From Agapanthus africanus (lineage: Eukaryota > Streptophyta > Magnoliopsida > Asparagales > Amaryllidaceae), in assembly GCA_030015575.1 (NCBI GenBank), contig JASDDO010000001.1, forward strand, positions 322,743,595 through 322,807,594: 64,000 bases of DNA, read 5' to 3'. The notes under the pieces are model-generated. The model made no database searches, was not told the origin of the DNA, and saw nothing but the letters and a program-made list of their open reading frames with translations. A program made the position numbers and the translations under genes. Shown here in pieces: positions 11,729 through 23,089 of the stretch. Each line of letters starts with the position of its first letter. Positions within the stretch are counted from its first letter, which is position 1.

Positions 11729-13449
11729 GAAAGAAAAGAATCAATTTGTTCAGTAAATTTTTCATTGAAAGATTTTGTTCGTTTTTCGTAACTAATGTGA
11801 TCTTTTAGATCACTCAGTGAATTTTATTCACCATTGGATTTTTAATCCAAAAGATATTTTATCTGTTATTCTTGGTGAATTTTAGGAAAATCTTTCCTTG
11901 TATAAAATCTTTCCATAAATTGATGACTTTTAATCACCGTTGGATTTTTAATTCAACGATGCTCTATTTTACAGAGCACCATCTTTTTTGTTTGGAAATA
12001 TTTAAAGAAATATTTTCTCAGTTAGGGTCTTTGATTTCCCTTAATTAGAATTTTAATTCTATTAACTCATTAAGGCTTTTAAAGCCCATCACGTGTTGGC
12101 ACGTGATCCCAACGTTTGACCATTGAAATAGAATTTAATTCTATCAATTAAAGGGCCGAGGGACTTGTCATGTGTTGGCACGTGACCTTCTTTTATTCAG
12201 AATTTAATTCTGCCTTTTAACAAAGCTAAGAGACCATCACATGTCAGCACGTGACCCTCTTTTATTCAGAATTTAATTCTGCCTCTTAACAGAGCTAAGG
12301 GACCATCACGTGTCAGCCCGTGACCCTTGGTCACGTGTGAGCACGTGATGCCCCATTGGGGTCTTTCCTTAGCAGTTTTGTCACATTTTTGTTTGATTAG
12401 AATTTAATTCTATAAAGTAGAGATCACAGGAAACTATCACGTGTCAACACGTGACCCTTGGTCACGTGTGAGCACGTGATGCCTCATTGAGGTATTTCCT
12501 GATATTCTGTTATATTTTTGTTTGACTAGAATTCAATTCTATAAAGTAGAGATCAAAGGAACTTATCACGTGCCAGCACGTGACCCTTGGTCACGTGTGA
12601 GCACGTGATACCCCATTGGGGTTTTTCCTTACTGTTTTAGTATATTCTTGTTTAACTAGAATTCTATTAATAAAAGAGTTTAGGCACCCATCACGTGTTG
12701 GCACGCGACCCCCCTTGATTAACACTTTACCCAGAATTTAATTCCGTTGTTTCAAAGGACTAAGGATCGTCACGTGTCAGCACGTGATGCCCCATTGGGG
12801 TTTTCCCTTAGTTTTTATTATATCTTTTTAACTCTATTTAATGAGTTTAGAGGCCTATCACGTGTTGGCATGTGACCCCATTGTTTAGAATTTAATTTTT
12901 ATCATTTCAGAGGGTTTAAGAGCCCATCACGTGTTGGCACGTGAACCCACTGATTAATTATTTAATTAGAATTTAATTCTATTAATTCAGAGGGCTTGGG
13001 AACCCATCACGTGTCTGTACATGACCTTTGGTCACGCGTGGACACGGGATCCCCCATTGGGGTATTCATTATTGTTTTATTTCACTTTTAATTTTCTTTA
13101 GTGGGTTTTCAAAGGCCTATCACGTGATGGCACGTGACCCCATTTGATTGTTTATTTTATTCAGTGCCTACAAGCTTTTCCTGTAAATGGTCACGTGTAG
13201 GCACGTGATGCCCGGTCACGTGTGTGCACGTGATGCCCCATAACTTTTGATCTCGGATAAATTATGAGGCCCATAATATATCAAATCGAAGGATTTTTCA
13301 AGATGCTTTCGATACCATCAGAATTTAGCTGTTTCTCAGGGAGTTTGTCAAAATACAACCCGGAAAATACTGGTTCACATTTTCTTAAGCGTATCGCTGC
13401 CATTTGATACCTTGGGCTCTTTTGCGCAGAAATTTTTTTGGTGGGTACA

Positions 13450-13454
13450 AAATG
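13450..13454. repeat. Right target-site duplication of element C (AAATG)
   Basis: Exact copy of 9181-9185; after it the LARD B LTR resumes with GTTTAGATTTCTGGG. Confidence 0.88.
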
Positions 13455-13557
13455 GTTTAGATTTCTGGGATTTCTTGACTTACTTGAATTAGATGGGGTC
13501 CTATAGACTTCATATGATTCAAGTGCCAGTCGCGTGCCATTTCGGATCGTGACAAAG

Positions 13558-13571
13558 TTGGTATTGGAGCG
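13558..13571 (+). other. Primer-binding site of LARD B (changed)
   Basis: TTGGTATTGGAGCG follows the 5' LTR end after three bases. It equals the TTGGTATCAGAGCG of LARD F apart from two changes (CA to TG). The normal form pairs with the 3' end of initiator Met-tRNA. Confidence 0.8.
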
Positions 13572-13699
13572 CTAAGTTAACCTTGGTTCGAGTTTAAGTT
13601 TGACTATGCGGAGCCTAGAGCGTTTGTATATATTCGGAACTAAGGCTTGACCTTACGGAACTTAGACATAGTCGAGGGGGTATTAGACCCGAACTTTCG

Positions 13700-15130
13700 T
13701 CGCATAGGTTGACTTTGGTTGATGGAGTAGGTGACTTAAGGAGAGTGACGTACCGTGTGTATGTTCCGCGGCGTACTTACGATACGCTACTCCGCTTAAG
13801 GAGCCTTAGGATGTACATTTCTTTGCACAGTATTATATTCATTCCTATGATCTATCCTCATCGATATTGGGTTATGATTTTGCTGCCACGATTATACGGG
13901 TAGAGAGAGCTACGGCTAGAGTTGTGTCAGCACGAGCTCGTCACGGACGAGGACTGACCAGGGCGTGATTCCAGGGACATACGATTGCATAGAGGCGTCG
14001 TTTTTTTGTGTTTTCATGCCAGGAGCGTTTGATGGATCGCTTTTACAAGATTACTCGGATGTGAAGATCAACACCATAGGATTGAGCCATTGATAGAGGC
14101 CAGCCAGAATGTGATGACCATTGATGTATCGCTTATTCATGAGGATCGAGGCACTGTTCAGTGTGCAGACGAATGAGCCAGTTGTTGCTGTGAATGATGA
14201 GATATCTCCCCAGATGTTGGAGCTACTGCAGCATGAGTATATACTCAGAGATATGATAGAAGGTCGCTAGTCATCCGAGGATGAATGATTAGGAGAAGTG
14301 GTTCGTTCTCTTACCCGATATGAGGTCATCAGATTGATTGATTCTAGCTAGAGACGACTTCACGCAGGTACGTTGGGAGTCGATAGAGACGATCGAATAT
14401 CAGAATCCTATTTTCCTAGTTTAAAGTATTCAGAGACAAATGCAAGTAATGCTATAGACCCTCTAGAAGAATGAAACCCTAACTCGACGTAATGACCATG
14501 GAATGCCTTTGAATCTTAGGGTTTGCGGCAGTTCAGCAGTGTCATTTGTGAGGCTTGGGTTTGCCCTTCTATGGTTGGTCCACAGGTGCTGTGGAATATA
14601 CTGGAATACTATTAAACTGTACCCAAGATATTGAGCTCTTGGGGGATTATGGAACCTTGACAAATCGATCGAAAGGTTCGACGTCATTCGGATATCATGT
14701 GATGAGATACATTGCTTGGGAAACTCCAGATACGAGTGTAGCCGTTGGAGCGCAGTCCATGCAGCCACGAAGAGACGAGTCCGAAACAGTCGACATTAGA
14801 AAAAGTGGAGTAAGAGGTTTGTACGAGATCTTGATGAGATGACGTTCCACTCCGCCGACATCAGAGATGTGATATGCATGCAGAGGCGTTGTATATGGAT
14901 ATATCTTCCAGAAGAAGTCGTGATGAGTATGCAGCCGTTCCGGAACCAGAAACAGATATGGTAAAGGGTGATAACCTCCAGACAGTTCGGCAGAGACGAG
15001 ATTTGGGAGAGACCCCGACAGGACCTTTCTGGAATAATTTACGAGGAGACTTAGACCCAGGAGCGGTCATTTTACGCATACCCAGCAGGACAGAGTTCGG
15101 CATCGTCGACGAGACATGTTATGAGTGACC
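13700..15130 (+). pseudogene. Decayed Ty3-type gag relic of LARD B
   Basis: Fragments in several frames match the LARD F relic (48890-50280). An N-terminal piece includes LLRLRSLR, then the conserved ATGATTTTGCTGCCACG (about 13874). A mid piece near 14420-14490 reads like a gag coiled coil (SIQRQMQVML, stop, TLTRRND). A C-terminal piece (14874-15128) includes RRSRDEYAAV. In LARD F the equivalent of 14700 reads MLGGEMHSWEA, like the ML-GEA-WW core of Retrotrans_gag. Stops and frameshifts are frequent. The gag assignment rests on this weak pattern match and on position after the PBS. Confidence 0.5.
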
Positions 15131-15379
15131 ACGACAGTTGGCCAGAGATTCCTAGAGGATGTGCTTGAGCGAGACTATTCCGCCATACTTGATTTCGGTA
15201 TTTTAGGCGATCTATTCGCATGATTGAGTTTTGCTGACTGAGTTTCATGATATTTGTTTTTGTGCACCACAGTTGCACCGGACTTTATTTTGATGTCATT
15301 TGAGATATTGATTGTGATTTCATGCCTAGGGCATGCATATGATTTGACTTTTGTTTTCGGCATAGTTTCATGCACTTCT

Positions 15380-15910
15380 AGTATTTTGATTTGCTTTGTG
15401 CACGCTGATGCACATGGTTGTGAGATTGTATACCACGGTATACCTGATTTGGATTTGGATTGAAATATGTTGTATACCGTCGATTTCGATTGTGATACTC
15501 GATATTTGTTTTGTGCACCTTGTGCACCTGATTGGATTCTTGCGCCTATTTGACGTGCTTGGATTGGATTTTGCGCATGTTCGGCGCTTGATATGGGTTT
15601 AGTGATTTCGTGCATGTTGGATGCACATGATTTATATTTTATTCATGCATGATGGCTGCACCTGATTTGGATTTTCGCGCTTGTTGGGCGCATGATATGA
15701 GATTTGATTTTGGTGCACACTAGATGCACTAAATCAAGATTCTTCATGCATATCAGATGCAACTGATATTGTTGTCTGGCACACCCGTTGCCTTTGATAG
15801 GTGTTTCATGCACACCCGTTGCACTTAGATTTTGTTTCTGTGCACATGTATGTGCTATTCATGGATTTTGATTTCCGTGCACACCAGACGCACGCAGCAT
15901 TCATATGCAC
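15380..15910 (+). repeat. Irregular TGCAC-rich repeat tract
   Basis: About 20 short TGCAC/GCGC words, mostly followed by TGATTTGG/TGATTTTG-like words, recur every 15-40 bp (for example GCACCTGATTGG, GCACATGATTT, GCACCTGATTTGG). The tract recurs inverted in LARD F (48180-48740), so it belongs to the family. There is no fixed period. Confidence 0.7.
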
Positions 15911-16526
15911 ATTTTGGGATTGATTTCTTATGGAGCAGTACGTTTTTATGATATTTGCTATTTGTTTTCGTACTGAGCAGGACTAGTCGGAGGACAGTAC
16001 CTGGATATATTTTGCATGCATTGATAGTTATTGAAGGGATTTTCAAAAAAGGAGCTATAGTCTCAGTATTTACCTACGTGTCTGGTATGACACGAAACGT
16101 TTAAAACAAGGAAGCCCTTCTAAATTATTTTCAAAAACGGCGGGACGCGCATATTAAACATAGGATAAGTATATATATAGTTATTTTCTTACAATAAACG
16201 TTCGTCACTGTGTCGCGATACGCGCATCGCACAGCAACATGAAAGGTTTGGCATGCATTTCCTTCAGTTGTTTACATGTATATTTTTGAGATATATCATA
16301 TTGGTTTTCGTATTGGATTTGACACTTGTGTCTTCACCATGACTCCGATGATTGCGGGATGCTTGACGGAGTTTTGATTTTGAGTTATCTGCTCATTGTT
16401 CATACACATGCATTGCGCTATGATGTGTTTTATGTATTGATGATTTCGGAGCCCCGACGACTTGGACTTTTTACTGAAATGTTTTAGTATTTGAGGGGTT
16501 TAAATTTAAATTCGGGGACCGAATTT

Positions 16527-16543
16527 CTTTAAGGGGGGAAGAT
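16527..16543 (+). other. Polypurine tract of LARD B
   Basis: CTTTAAGGGGGGAAGAT lies directly before the LTR start TGTAACA and fixes the 5' edge of the 3' LTR. LARD F has the matching CTTTAAGGGGGAAACAT on the minus strand at 47512-47528. Confidence 0.87.
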
Positions 16544-16927
16544 TGTAACATTTCAGAAAATAAAATATTATTTTTGGGAATTTTTATAATTAAATAATAT
16601 TATATTGAATATTTTAATAAGGCGGTATAATTAAATACCGATAAATCGGGAAAAAATTTGGAAAATTATTGAAATAACTGAAAAGAGGGTGATTTATGTG
16701 ATTTATGCAAACTATGAAATTTTATGATTTATAATACACTAATTTAGTGCTAATCGCGATTAAATATCGCTAATCGCGCATTAAGCTTGTTTTGTGCAAA
16801 ACATGCACCGTGTCGTATTTTACACTTGTGTTACATTTTATAACCATGGTTTCATTTGGGATTTATGTGTTGGTTTTAAAAATGATATGGAAAGAGAAAA
16901 GAAAAGAAAAAGGATATTAGAATAGAA

Positions 16928-16935
16928 TATAAAAG
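16928..16935 (+). promoter_or_regulatory. TATA box of the LARD B LTR
   Basis: TATAAAAG lies 384 bp into the LTR, followed by a GA repeat and a CT-rich, ATG-poor stretch as expected for the start of R. It is the best promoter candidate in the element; function is not shown. Confidence 0.55.
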
Positions 16936-18332
16936 CATGGGCAAGAGAGAGAGAGAGAGAGGTGAGGGTCAAGCTTGGTCATAACACTTTGTTTCTTTCA
17001 TCATCTTCATCTTTTCCTTCTCCCTCTTCAGCCCATGGCAGCAACCCCTTCCCCCTCCACTTTAAACCCTCACTTCATCATCGAAAACACGCCAAAACCC
17101 CACCCCCACTTCATTAAAAACATGCTCAAGCTCACAAGCTACACTTTGGACTAAGAAAGTTTGCATTTTGGACACTTGGGGCAACTCAAGAATTTTCTTG
17201 AGTTGCCAAATGAGGTATTCTCTTAACCATTAGCATAGTATTTCCATTGCTTTTACATCCATTTTTGATTAGAACCGATTTAGTGTCGTTTAGTGAGGTT
17301 TGGAAATTTCTAGAAAGGCTTAGGGCTTTGAATTGAATCCAAAGGTGAAATTGAGGCTTAATAGTGACCTTAAACCCCTGTAGGGATTATAAAATGGACT
17401 GAAACCAGAGGATAGAACCCCAAACCCAAACTTAGAAACCCCGACATCGGCAGATTTTATGAAAATTGTGATGTATTTTGGTATCTGCTATCACCCGGGA
17501 CACCTGAAAAATATTTAGAAAACACAGAGGAGTGTGCAGGCAACCTGGAACTTACACCTAAGACCCCAGCCCCTATACCTTGAGCTAGGCCACAGATTTA
17601 ATCAATCTGGACGCAATTTGCGGCCAGGGTAGGGTCAAAATGGTCCATGTTGATTCCAGGGCTTTATCTTCAGTAAAATATATCCTCCATATATGCAGAA
17701 TTGGCTGATTTCAGTTAGGGTAAAATCTGGGACAATTTTCTTGAGATGCTGCCTTGTATTTCGTGACATTTTTGAAATTTAGTTTGATATTTTTGTTTTA
17801 CCTCGGTCGATTCACATTTATACGTCGATCGTCAAGAGTTGTTTGGTTATCCTTGCATACGTAAACTATAGGTTTTAACCTATGGGTGATTCATGCAACA
17901 TTTTGGTTTTCGTGCGTGATTTCGTTTATGATGCTATATGTGATATGTAGGTACCCTACGGGGACTTCGAGACGACGAGGACGAGCATGGCGTCATTGAC
18001 TCCAGAAAGCGAGGATCAAAGTGAGTAGATTATATCTACGGGGGATGTCGGGTGGATGGCGTATAGCACCCCCGCAGTTCGAAGTATAGTGTATGGTATA
18101 TATATTTTATATGGATATATTTATATATTATTGTGAGGTTATATTTATCTAGATAGACTTTGGGTGTCATGGATATTTTTAGTATCATTGGATAATGGTA
18201 TCGCTAGTTAGTTAGTCGCGAGCCCTAGAATAAGGTTTACACCCACACGCACACACATGCTTACTTTGTTTTACTGGTGCGTATATGGGGATATGTATAT
18301 ATATACAGACACACATAAGTGGGAGTATACAC

Positions 18333-18360
18333 AAACACACACACACACACACACACACAC
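18333..18360 (+). repeat. (CA)n microsatellite
   Basis: About 13 CA dinucleotides. This is the site equivalent to the Copia A insertion in the 5' LTR. Confidence 0.9.
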
Positions 18361-19271
18361 ATACTTATATATGGATGATGAAGATTGTACATGGTATTTG
18401 GAGATGAGTCGATGGGATTGGGCATGATGCCATGAGATCGGTGATATGTTTTGTTTCCTATTAGGAGATACGACATGAGATTACAACGGGCCTTTAGGCG
18501 TGTGTTTTCATTCACACGTATATATATAGATGGTATCAGTTTGTACTAGACTTAGATCAATACCCCAGTTCATGAGTTATGATGATAATGGATACCAGAT
18601 GAATAATGAGATGAATGTGATTTTTGACCCGTACCCAGATTTGGGATGCCATACGACGGATTTACGTACGAGCGATATATTGATGATAGATCCTCACTCT
18701 TGACTCGAGGATGTCATGTTATTTATTGTATCGTATGTGATACTATTGAGGCGGGATCACCGACTATTGTATTTATATGTATCGACTCAGATTTAGGTGG
18801 TTTCCTGACCTTTCGATTAGTCCCATAGTTTACTTATAGATGTTAGACAAGACTCGAGTCATACCTATTTCAAAACTAACGAATCGTGAGTATTTTAAAG
18901 ACAGGCCAAGGGATTCTACGGATATTTTCAAAAGACGCATCTTTTCTTAAAAACACCGTAGCCCGTATTTTTCTAAACACCACGATTAGTGTTATTTCAA
19001 ATGGAAAAACTGTATGACTTATATATATTGATGTAGATTCTTCACTGTTGTGTTATTATTCATTTTCCGCATATTCACGCTATTCGCATCGCATTGCATG
19101 TTTAAATGTGTTATTGTTATATTAAACTCATGCTGTCAGGCCACCAGCACCATTATCGATGATGCGTATGTTCCACGTACACCTGCTTGCCGGCTCACAC
19201 ACTTCATCTTCGATAACTGCTATGTAACTACACAGTAGGACTGTTGCATCAGGATATGACCCCTTGCATGA

Positions 19272-19960
19272 CATACTTGCATATATACCTACTTGTACAT
19301 CCATATTGGCAAACATGCATATTGTACACTCATACTTGCGTATATACCTACTTGTTCATCCATATTGGCACACATGCGTATTGTACACTCATACTTGCGT
19401 ATATACCTACTTGTACATCCATATTGGCGCAGATGCATATTGTACACTCATACTTGCGTATATACCTACTTGTACATCCATATTGGCACACATGTATATT
19501 GTACACTCATACTTGCGTATATACCTATTTGTACATCCATATTGGCCTACAGGCGTATTGTACACTCATACTTACATATATACCTGCTTGTACATCCATA
19601 TTGGCGCATATGCATATTGTACACTCATACTTGCGTATATACCTACTTGTACATCCATATTCGCACACATGCATATTGTACACTCATATTTGCGTATATA
19701 CCTACTTGTACATCCATATTGGCACACATGCATATTGTACACTCATACTTGCGTATATACCTACTTGTACATCCATATTGGCACACATGCATATTGTACA
19801 CTCATACTTACGTATATACCTACTTGTACATCCATATTGGCACACATGCGTATTGTACACTCATACTTGCGTATATACCTACTTGTACATTCATATTGGC
19901 ACACAGACATTTTGTACACTCATACTTGCATACATACCTATTTGCACATACATAGATGAT
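19272..19960 (+). repeat. 59-bp minisatellite, 12 copies (3' LTR of LARD B)
   Basis: CATACTTGC recurs from 19272 to 19921, again exactly 11 x 59 bp, so both LTRs hold 12 units. Individual units differ between the arrays by scattered point changes. All three forward frames are open (220-253 codons), an artefact of the repeat. Confidence 0.95.
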
Positions 19961-20475
19961 TCTGGCTTGATTTTGGAGATTTGGGAACCACAAGATATAT
20001 TTTAGAACTGGATTCATTTGAAAGAGCGGTTTTCCCTTGATATGTGCATATTACTATTCCACGTTGCATGATATACTGATATGCTTACATTTCTTTTATA
20101 TGTCACATAAATCATGCTTTACTATTATACGCATTAAGATATGTTGTATTCATGAGATTTATAGATTTGAGAACCGTGGGTATTTCGAAAGAAAGTATGT
20201 ACTGTTTTAAAAACCCGGTTTCTCTTGATATGATATTTCGGTGCGTCCACCATGCGTTTTCTTGGTTCTAAGACGTATGATATGTGAAACCCGATTCGAG
20301 AAGGCGGATGATTCCATTTGCGGGTATATGGTGGACCCGGTATGGTACCCCGGGGCGAGAGAGAGATTTCGTGTAGATGACGATGAGCCTCGAAGAGGGA
20401 CTACTACCTACTGGTTATAGTATTTGGGCTCGGCGGATATCCGGAGGATACCGACTGGACTCGAGAGTTGATATG

Positions 20476-20530
20476 GGCCGATCCGGACTGACGGAGCCCG
20501 TGGGCTGATCCGGACTGACGGAGCCCGATA
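20476..20530 (+). repeat. 27-bp tandem repeat, 2 copies
   Basis: Same unit as 8014-8092, here with one copy fewer. The arrays changed length after the two LTRs were made. Confidence 0.85.
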
Positions 20531-20944
20531 TATGAGGATTTACGTGCCGATGCTGGGCACGAGTTTCATGATGTTTTCGAGTGTCGATGCTAGACACTCA
20601 GGTTCCATGATTTTGATGTGTCGCGAGGGACACACGTTGATTTATATCCTCATACTTTCATGCATATGCTTTTATGACTTTTACATGCATGATGTTGTTA
20701 TGTCATTGGTTGACACGTAGACGAGATCCACATGTATAGAGACATTGATTATATAGTTGGATGATATCCACATACTTATAGACTTCATGATATAGTTGAC
20801 ACTGATTCATGTTGATTACATTGATCATACCTCATATTTATGATATGTTGCTACCTGAGGCACTGACACGAGCACTTGGTATTACATTGATGTATATATG
20901 TTTACCCTTGCCACCTTATCATGCTTCAGACCTTATCATATTGA

Positions 20945-20946
<2 letters not shown>

Positions 20947-20985
<39 letters not shown>
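20947..20985 (+). repeat. (TA)n microsatellite
   Basis: Shorter counterpart of 8511-8562. Confidence 0.9.
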
Positions 20986-20986
<1 letters not shown>

Positions 20987-21697
20987 CTAATCTTATTGAC
21001 CTAGGATGGAGTTATACATACGATTTCTGCTCTGTGATGTTTTCTACTCACGAGTTGGAAACTCACCCCCGTTGTGCCACAGTTCTTGCAGGTTTTTGCC
21101 GTACAGGTTTCATTGTGGCTTTCTGGCACACTGCTTTCATTCCGGGTGATTGCTTTGGTAGGTGGGTTCACTCGCATCGTGACCACCCTGTATATTATTT
21201 TCATTGTTGTATCTAGAAACTCCATCAACCAGACTTGTATTACTTAGAAGACCAGTTGTATATTATTTCGACCTTAGAGTCGCGCGTTGTATTATTATGG
21301 GTTTTCATGTTGATTTGAGTTTCCTTTTCAGTTTTGATCCTCGCACTTCGGCTTTGTATATTATATTGTTTGCGTGGTTGTGACCGTCGATTGACGAAGA
21401 GCTAGCTCTCGCTTGGGGATGCCTTTTATTATTGTGCATATATTATTCATATTGTACCCCGTTTGGGGACAGTATTTACAAAGGAAACTCTGCCGAAATT
21501 TTCAGAAAAGACTTGAGATTTTAAAATGCATATTCGGCTTATGTTATTTGAAAACCCTTGTTTTAAAACATGTTTTCTTCACTTCCTTCTTTAAATGGTT
21601 TAGATTTCTGGGATTTCTTGGATTACTTGAATTAGATGGAGTCCTATAGACTTCATATGATTCAAGTGCCAGTCGCGTGCCATTTCGGGTCATGACA

Positions 21698-23017
21698 AGG
21701 TTTTCATTGCACTGGCTATCCATACGACAGGGAACGTCGGGTCTCATTTGCGGCTGAAGTGAAACCCGGGGCTCCAGGATTATCCACCACTCTGTGTTGC
21801 TTGGCTGAGATTCTATGTTGCTTTATATCATGCCTGTGATGATTGTTATATATATATTTATATACTAGTAGATGTTGTATATGTTTAGCACCCGCGCTAG
21901 TCCAGTCCCCGCTCTGCCGTTAGTTAAGTAAGCTAACAGGTGATGACGGGACCCAGTGGCGAATACGGGTGGCATATACATACATCATATTTTCGTTCCT
22001 TTATCTGGTGTGATATGATTAATTGATGGGACTGCGTTGATTCTGATTAACGTAAAGATAAAGCAAACATATATGATGTTGTTGGAACCAAGTTTTTTTT
22101 AAAACAGACATTACAGATGTTTGCTTTTGTTTTGCACAGTGATATTTGGTTATGATTATCCAGCACCTCATTTGACGAGGCAAGGGCCGAGATCCCTTCA
22201 TCAGGAGTGGCCCATTGGGCAGAAGTTTGCATCAACGTAATAACTTTTCTATAGTCAATTCTTTTGCTTTGAATCATGGTATTCAGTTTGGAATATCCTG
22301 CACCTCATTCTATGAGGAAAGAGTCGAGATCCCTTCACCGGGAGTGACCTCTTTAGCGAAAGTTTGCGCCACTATATATTTGTAAAACCACTTGGATTCC
22401 TTCAATGAGATCAAGTTCATTACGTTAAAGGTTTTTCGCCAAAAACCAGCCGTAGCCCTCCATCATTTCAGATTAGTATTGCTTAGTATTCATGCTACGT
22501 TTGTCGTGCATTGCCGAGGCGTAGTGTTCGGTAGCTCTGTAATGCTTTTCTGTCGCATGGATACGTGGATTGGTAAGTACAATCGTACAGTTATGTTGGC
22601 ATTGTCAAAGGCTCATACGGGTGGGTTTAACGCAATCAAGATAATGACGGGTTGAACTTGACTAGGACTCTTTGATATGTTGGCATTGTCAAGGTCACTT
22701 GGGTCATAGGGGTAAAAAATCACATCGGGAGTTTCAAACATATAGGAAACTTGCCAGGCATGCGCATACCTTCTAGTGTGTGGTGACTTAAGTAGATTCC
22801 ATCATGTTTTCATGCGATGATAGTTAGATCCCGATTCTCACTGATAGGTAGGTGTTACTCTTCCGGTGATTTTAGATGATTCTGACTAATTCTCCTTTTG
22901 GGCTTGGAGCAGAATTTGAGGAAACAGTGGAAGTCATCCTGATTAGATAAATAAATAACCAATCTGATCTAGGTTAGAGTGCACGCTGAGTGTTTCTTTT
23001 CTCTCTCTCTTTGGCAG
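21698..23017 (+). other. Copia D leader (non-coding)
   Basis: No long ORF. It holds two related blocks around GAGATCCCTTCA about 128 bp apart, and two copies of TGTTGGCATTGTCAA (22594, 22678). It ends with a pyrimidine tract and CAG at 23015-23017, which matches the pol-proximal junction of Copia J and K in position. No gag signature is visible. Confidence 0.7.
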
Positions 23018-23089
23018 CTACCTTGACCCGACCTAAACTAAAACACATTAACTGAACCTTCTTAAAATACTTTGGCTTTTGGATTGTCT

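Larger units (their letters stand above)
10784..13232. promoter_or_regulatory. Cluster of about 22 paired G-box palindromes (TCACGTG-N4-CACGTGA)
   Basis: An 18-bp palindrome made of two CACGTG cores recurs about 22 times, for example at 10784, 10873, 12089, 12928 and 13215, some copies with one or two changes. The N4 gap keeps the cores 10 bp apart, one helical turn. CACGTG is the binding core of plant bZIP (GBF/ABF) and bHLH (PIF/MYC) factors. A regulatory role in this LTR is inference. The copies sit in irregular 25-110 bp spacing, often next to GAATTTAATTC-type palindromes. Confidence 0.6.
9186..13449 (+). mobile_element. Element C: probable solo LTR (4264 bp) with 5-bp TSD
   Basis: The uninterrupted 3' LTR of LARD B reads TTCTTTAAATGGTTTAG (near 21588-21604). 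In the 5' LTR the same sequence is split at AAATG, with 4264 bp between two AAATG copies. The insert begins TGTTCCTCGCC and ends GGGTACA. The TG...CA ends and 5-bp duplication are those of an LTR. Its two ends are not direct repeats of one another and it has no coding region, so a solo LTR left by LTR-LTR recombination fits best. The size points to a long-LTR Ty3 lineage (Ogre/Tat-like is one possibility; not proven). It holds a 72-bp and a 70-bp tandem array and many paired CACGTG palindromes. Orientation is inferred from the TATA-like site at 11717. Confidence 0.8.
5875..13554 (+). repeat. LARD B 5' LTR, truncated on the left and interrupted by solo LTR C
   Basis: Positions 5875-9185 and 13450-13554 match the 3' LTR from about 18345 to 21697 in order, with many small differences. 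The LTR ends GACA at 13554, directly before the PBS. The first part of the LTR lies left of Copia A, outside the window. Short ORFs here come from simple or tandem repeats. The stretch 7510-8000 and 8360-9185 shows nothing beyond LTR sequence. Confidence 0.88.
13555..16543 (+). other. LARD B internal region
   Basis: Between PBS and polypurine tract there are 2989 bp, collinear with the 2817-bp interior of LARD F. It holds a decayed gag (13700-15130) and a TGCAC-rich tract (15380-15910). The rest (15910-16520) shows no domain. There is no protease, RT, integrase or RNase H trace in either element, so the lack of pol is an inherited family feature, not local damage. Confidence 0.8.
5875..21697 (+). 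mobile_element. LARD B, non-autonomous Ty3-type LTR element, with nested insertions
   Basis: Plus-strand element with very long LTRs (3' copy 5154 bp), a PBS at 13558, a 2989-bp interior without pol, and a polypurine tract at 16531. This layout, LTRs of 4.5-5 kb around 3 kb of non-coding interior, matches plant LARDs. The polypurine context (TTCGGGGACCGAATTTC then AAGGGGGGAAGAT) resembles the 3' end of plant chromovirus-type Ty3 elements, suggesting the autonomous parent. Its 5' LTR is cut by Copia A (left) and by solo LTR C (9186-13449). The whole element lies inside the leader of Copia D. Confidence 0.85.
16544..21697 (+). repeat. LARD B 3' LTR (5154 bp)
   Basis: Begins TGTAACATTTC and ends CATGACA. 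From 18345 onward it matches the surviving part of the 5' LTR; the first 1.8 kb has no partner in the window but matches LARD F (44606-47511, inverted) in outline. Contents in order: AT-rich U3 start, GA repeat (16945-16962), TATA box, CT-rich stretch, the conserved GAGTAGATTATATCTACGGGGG block (about 18021), a CA repeat, the 59-bp minisatellite, a 27-bp repeat and a TA repeat. After it the sequence continues as Copia D leader. Confidence 0.87.
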
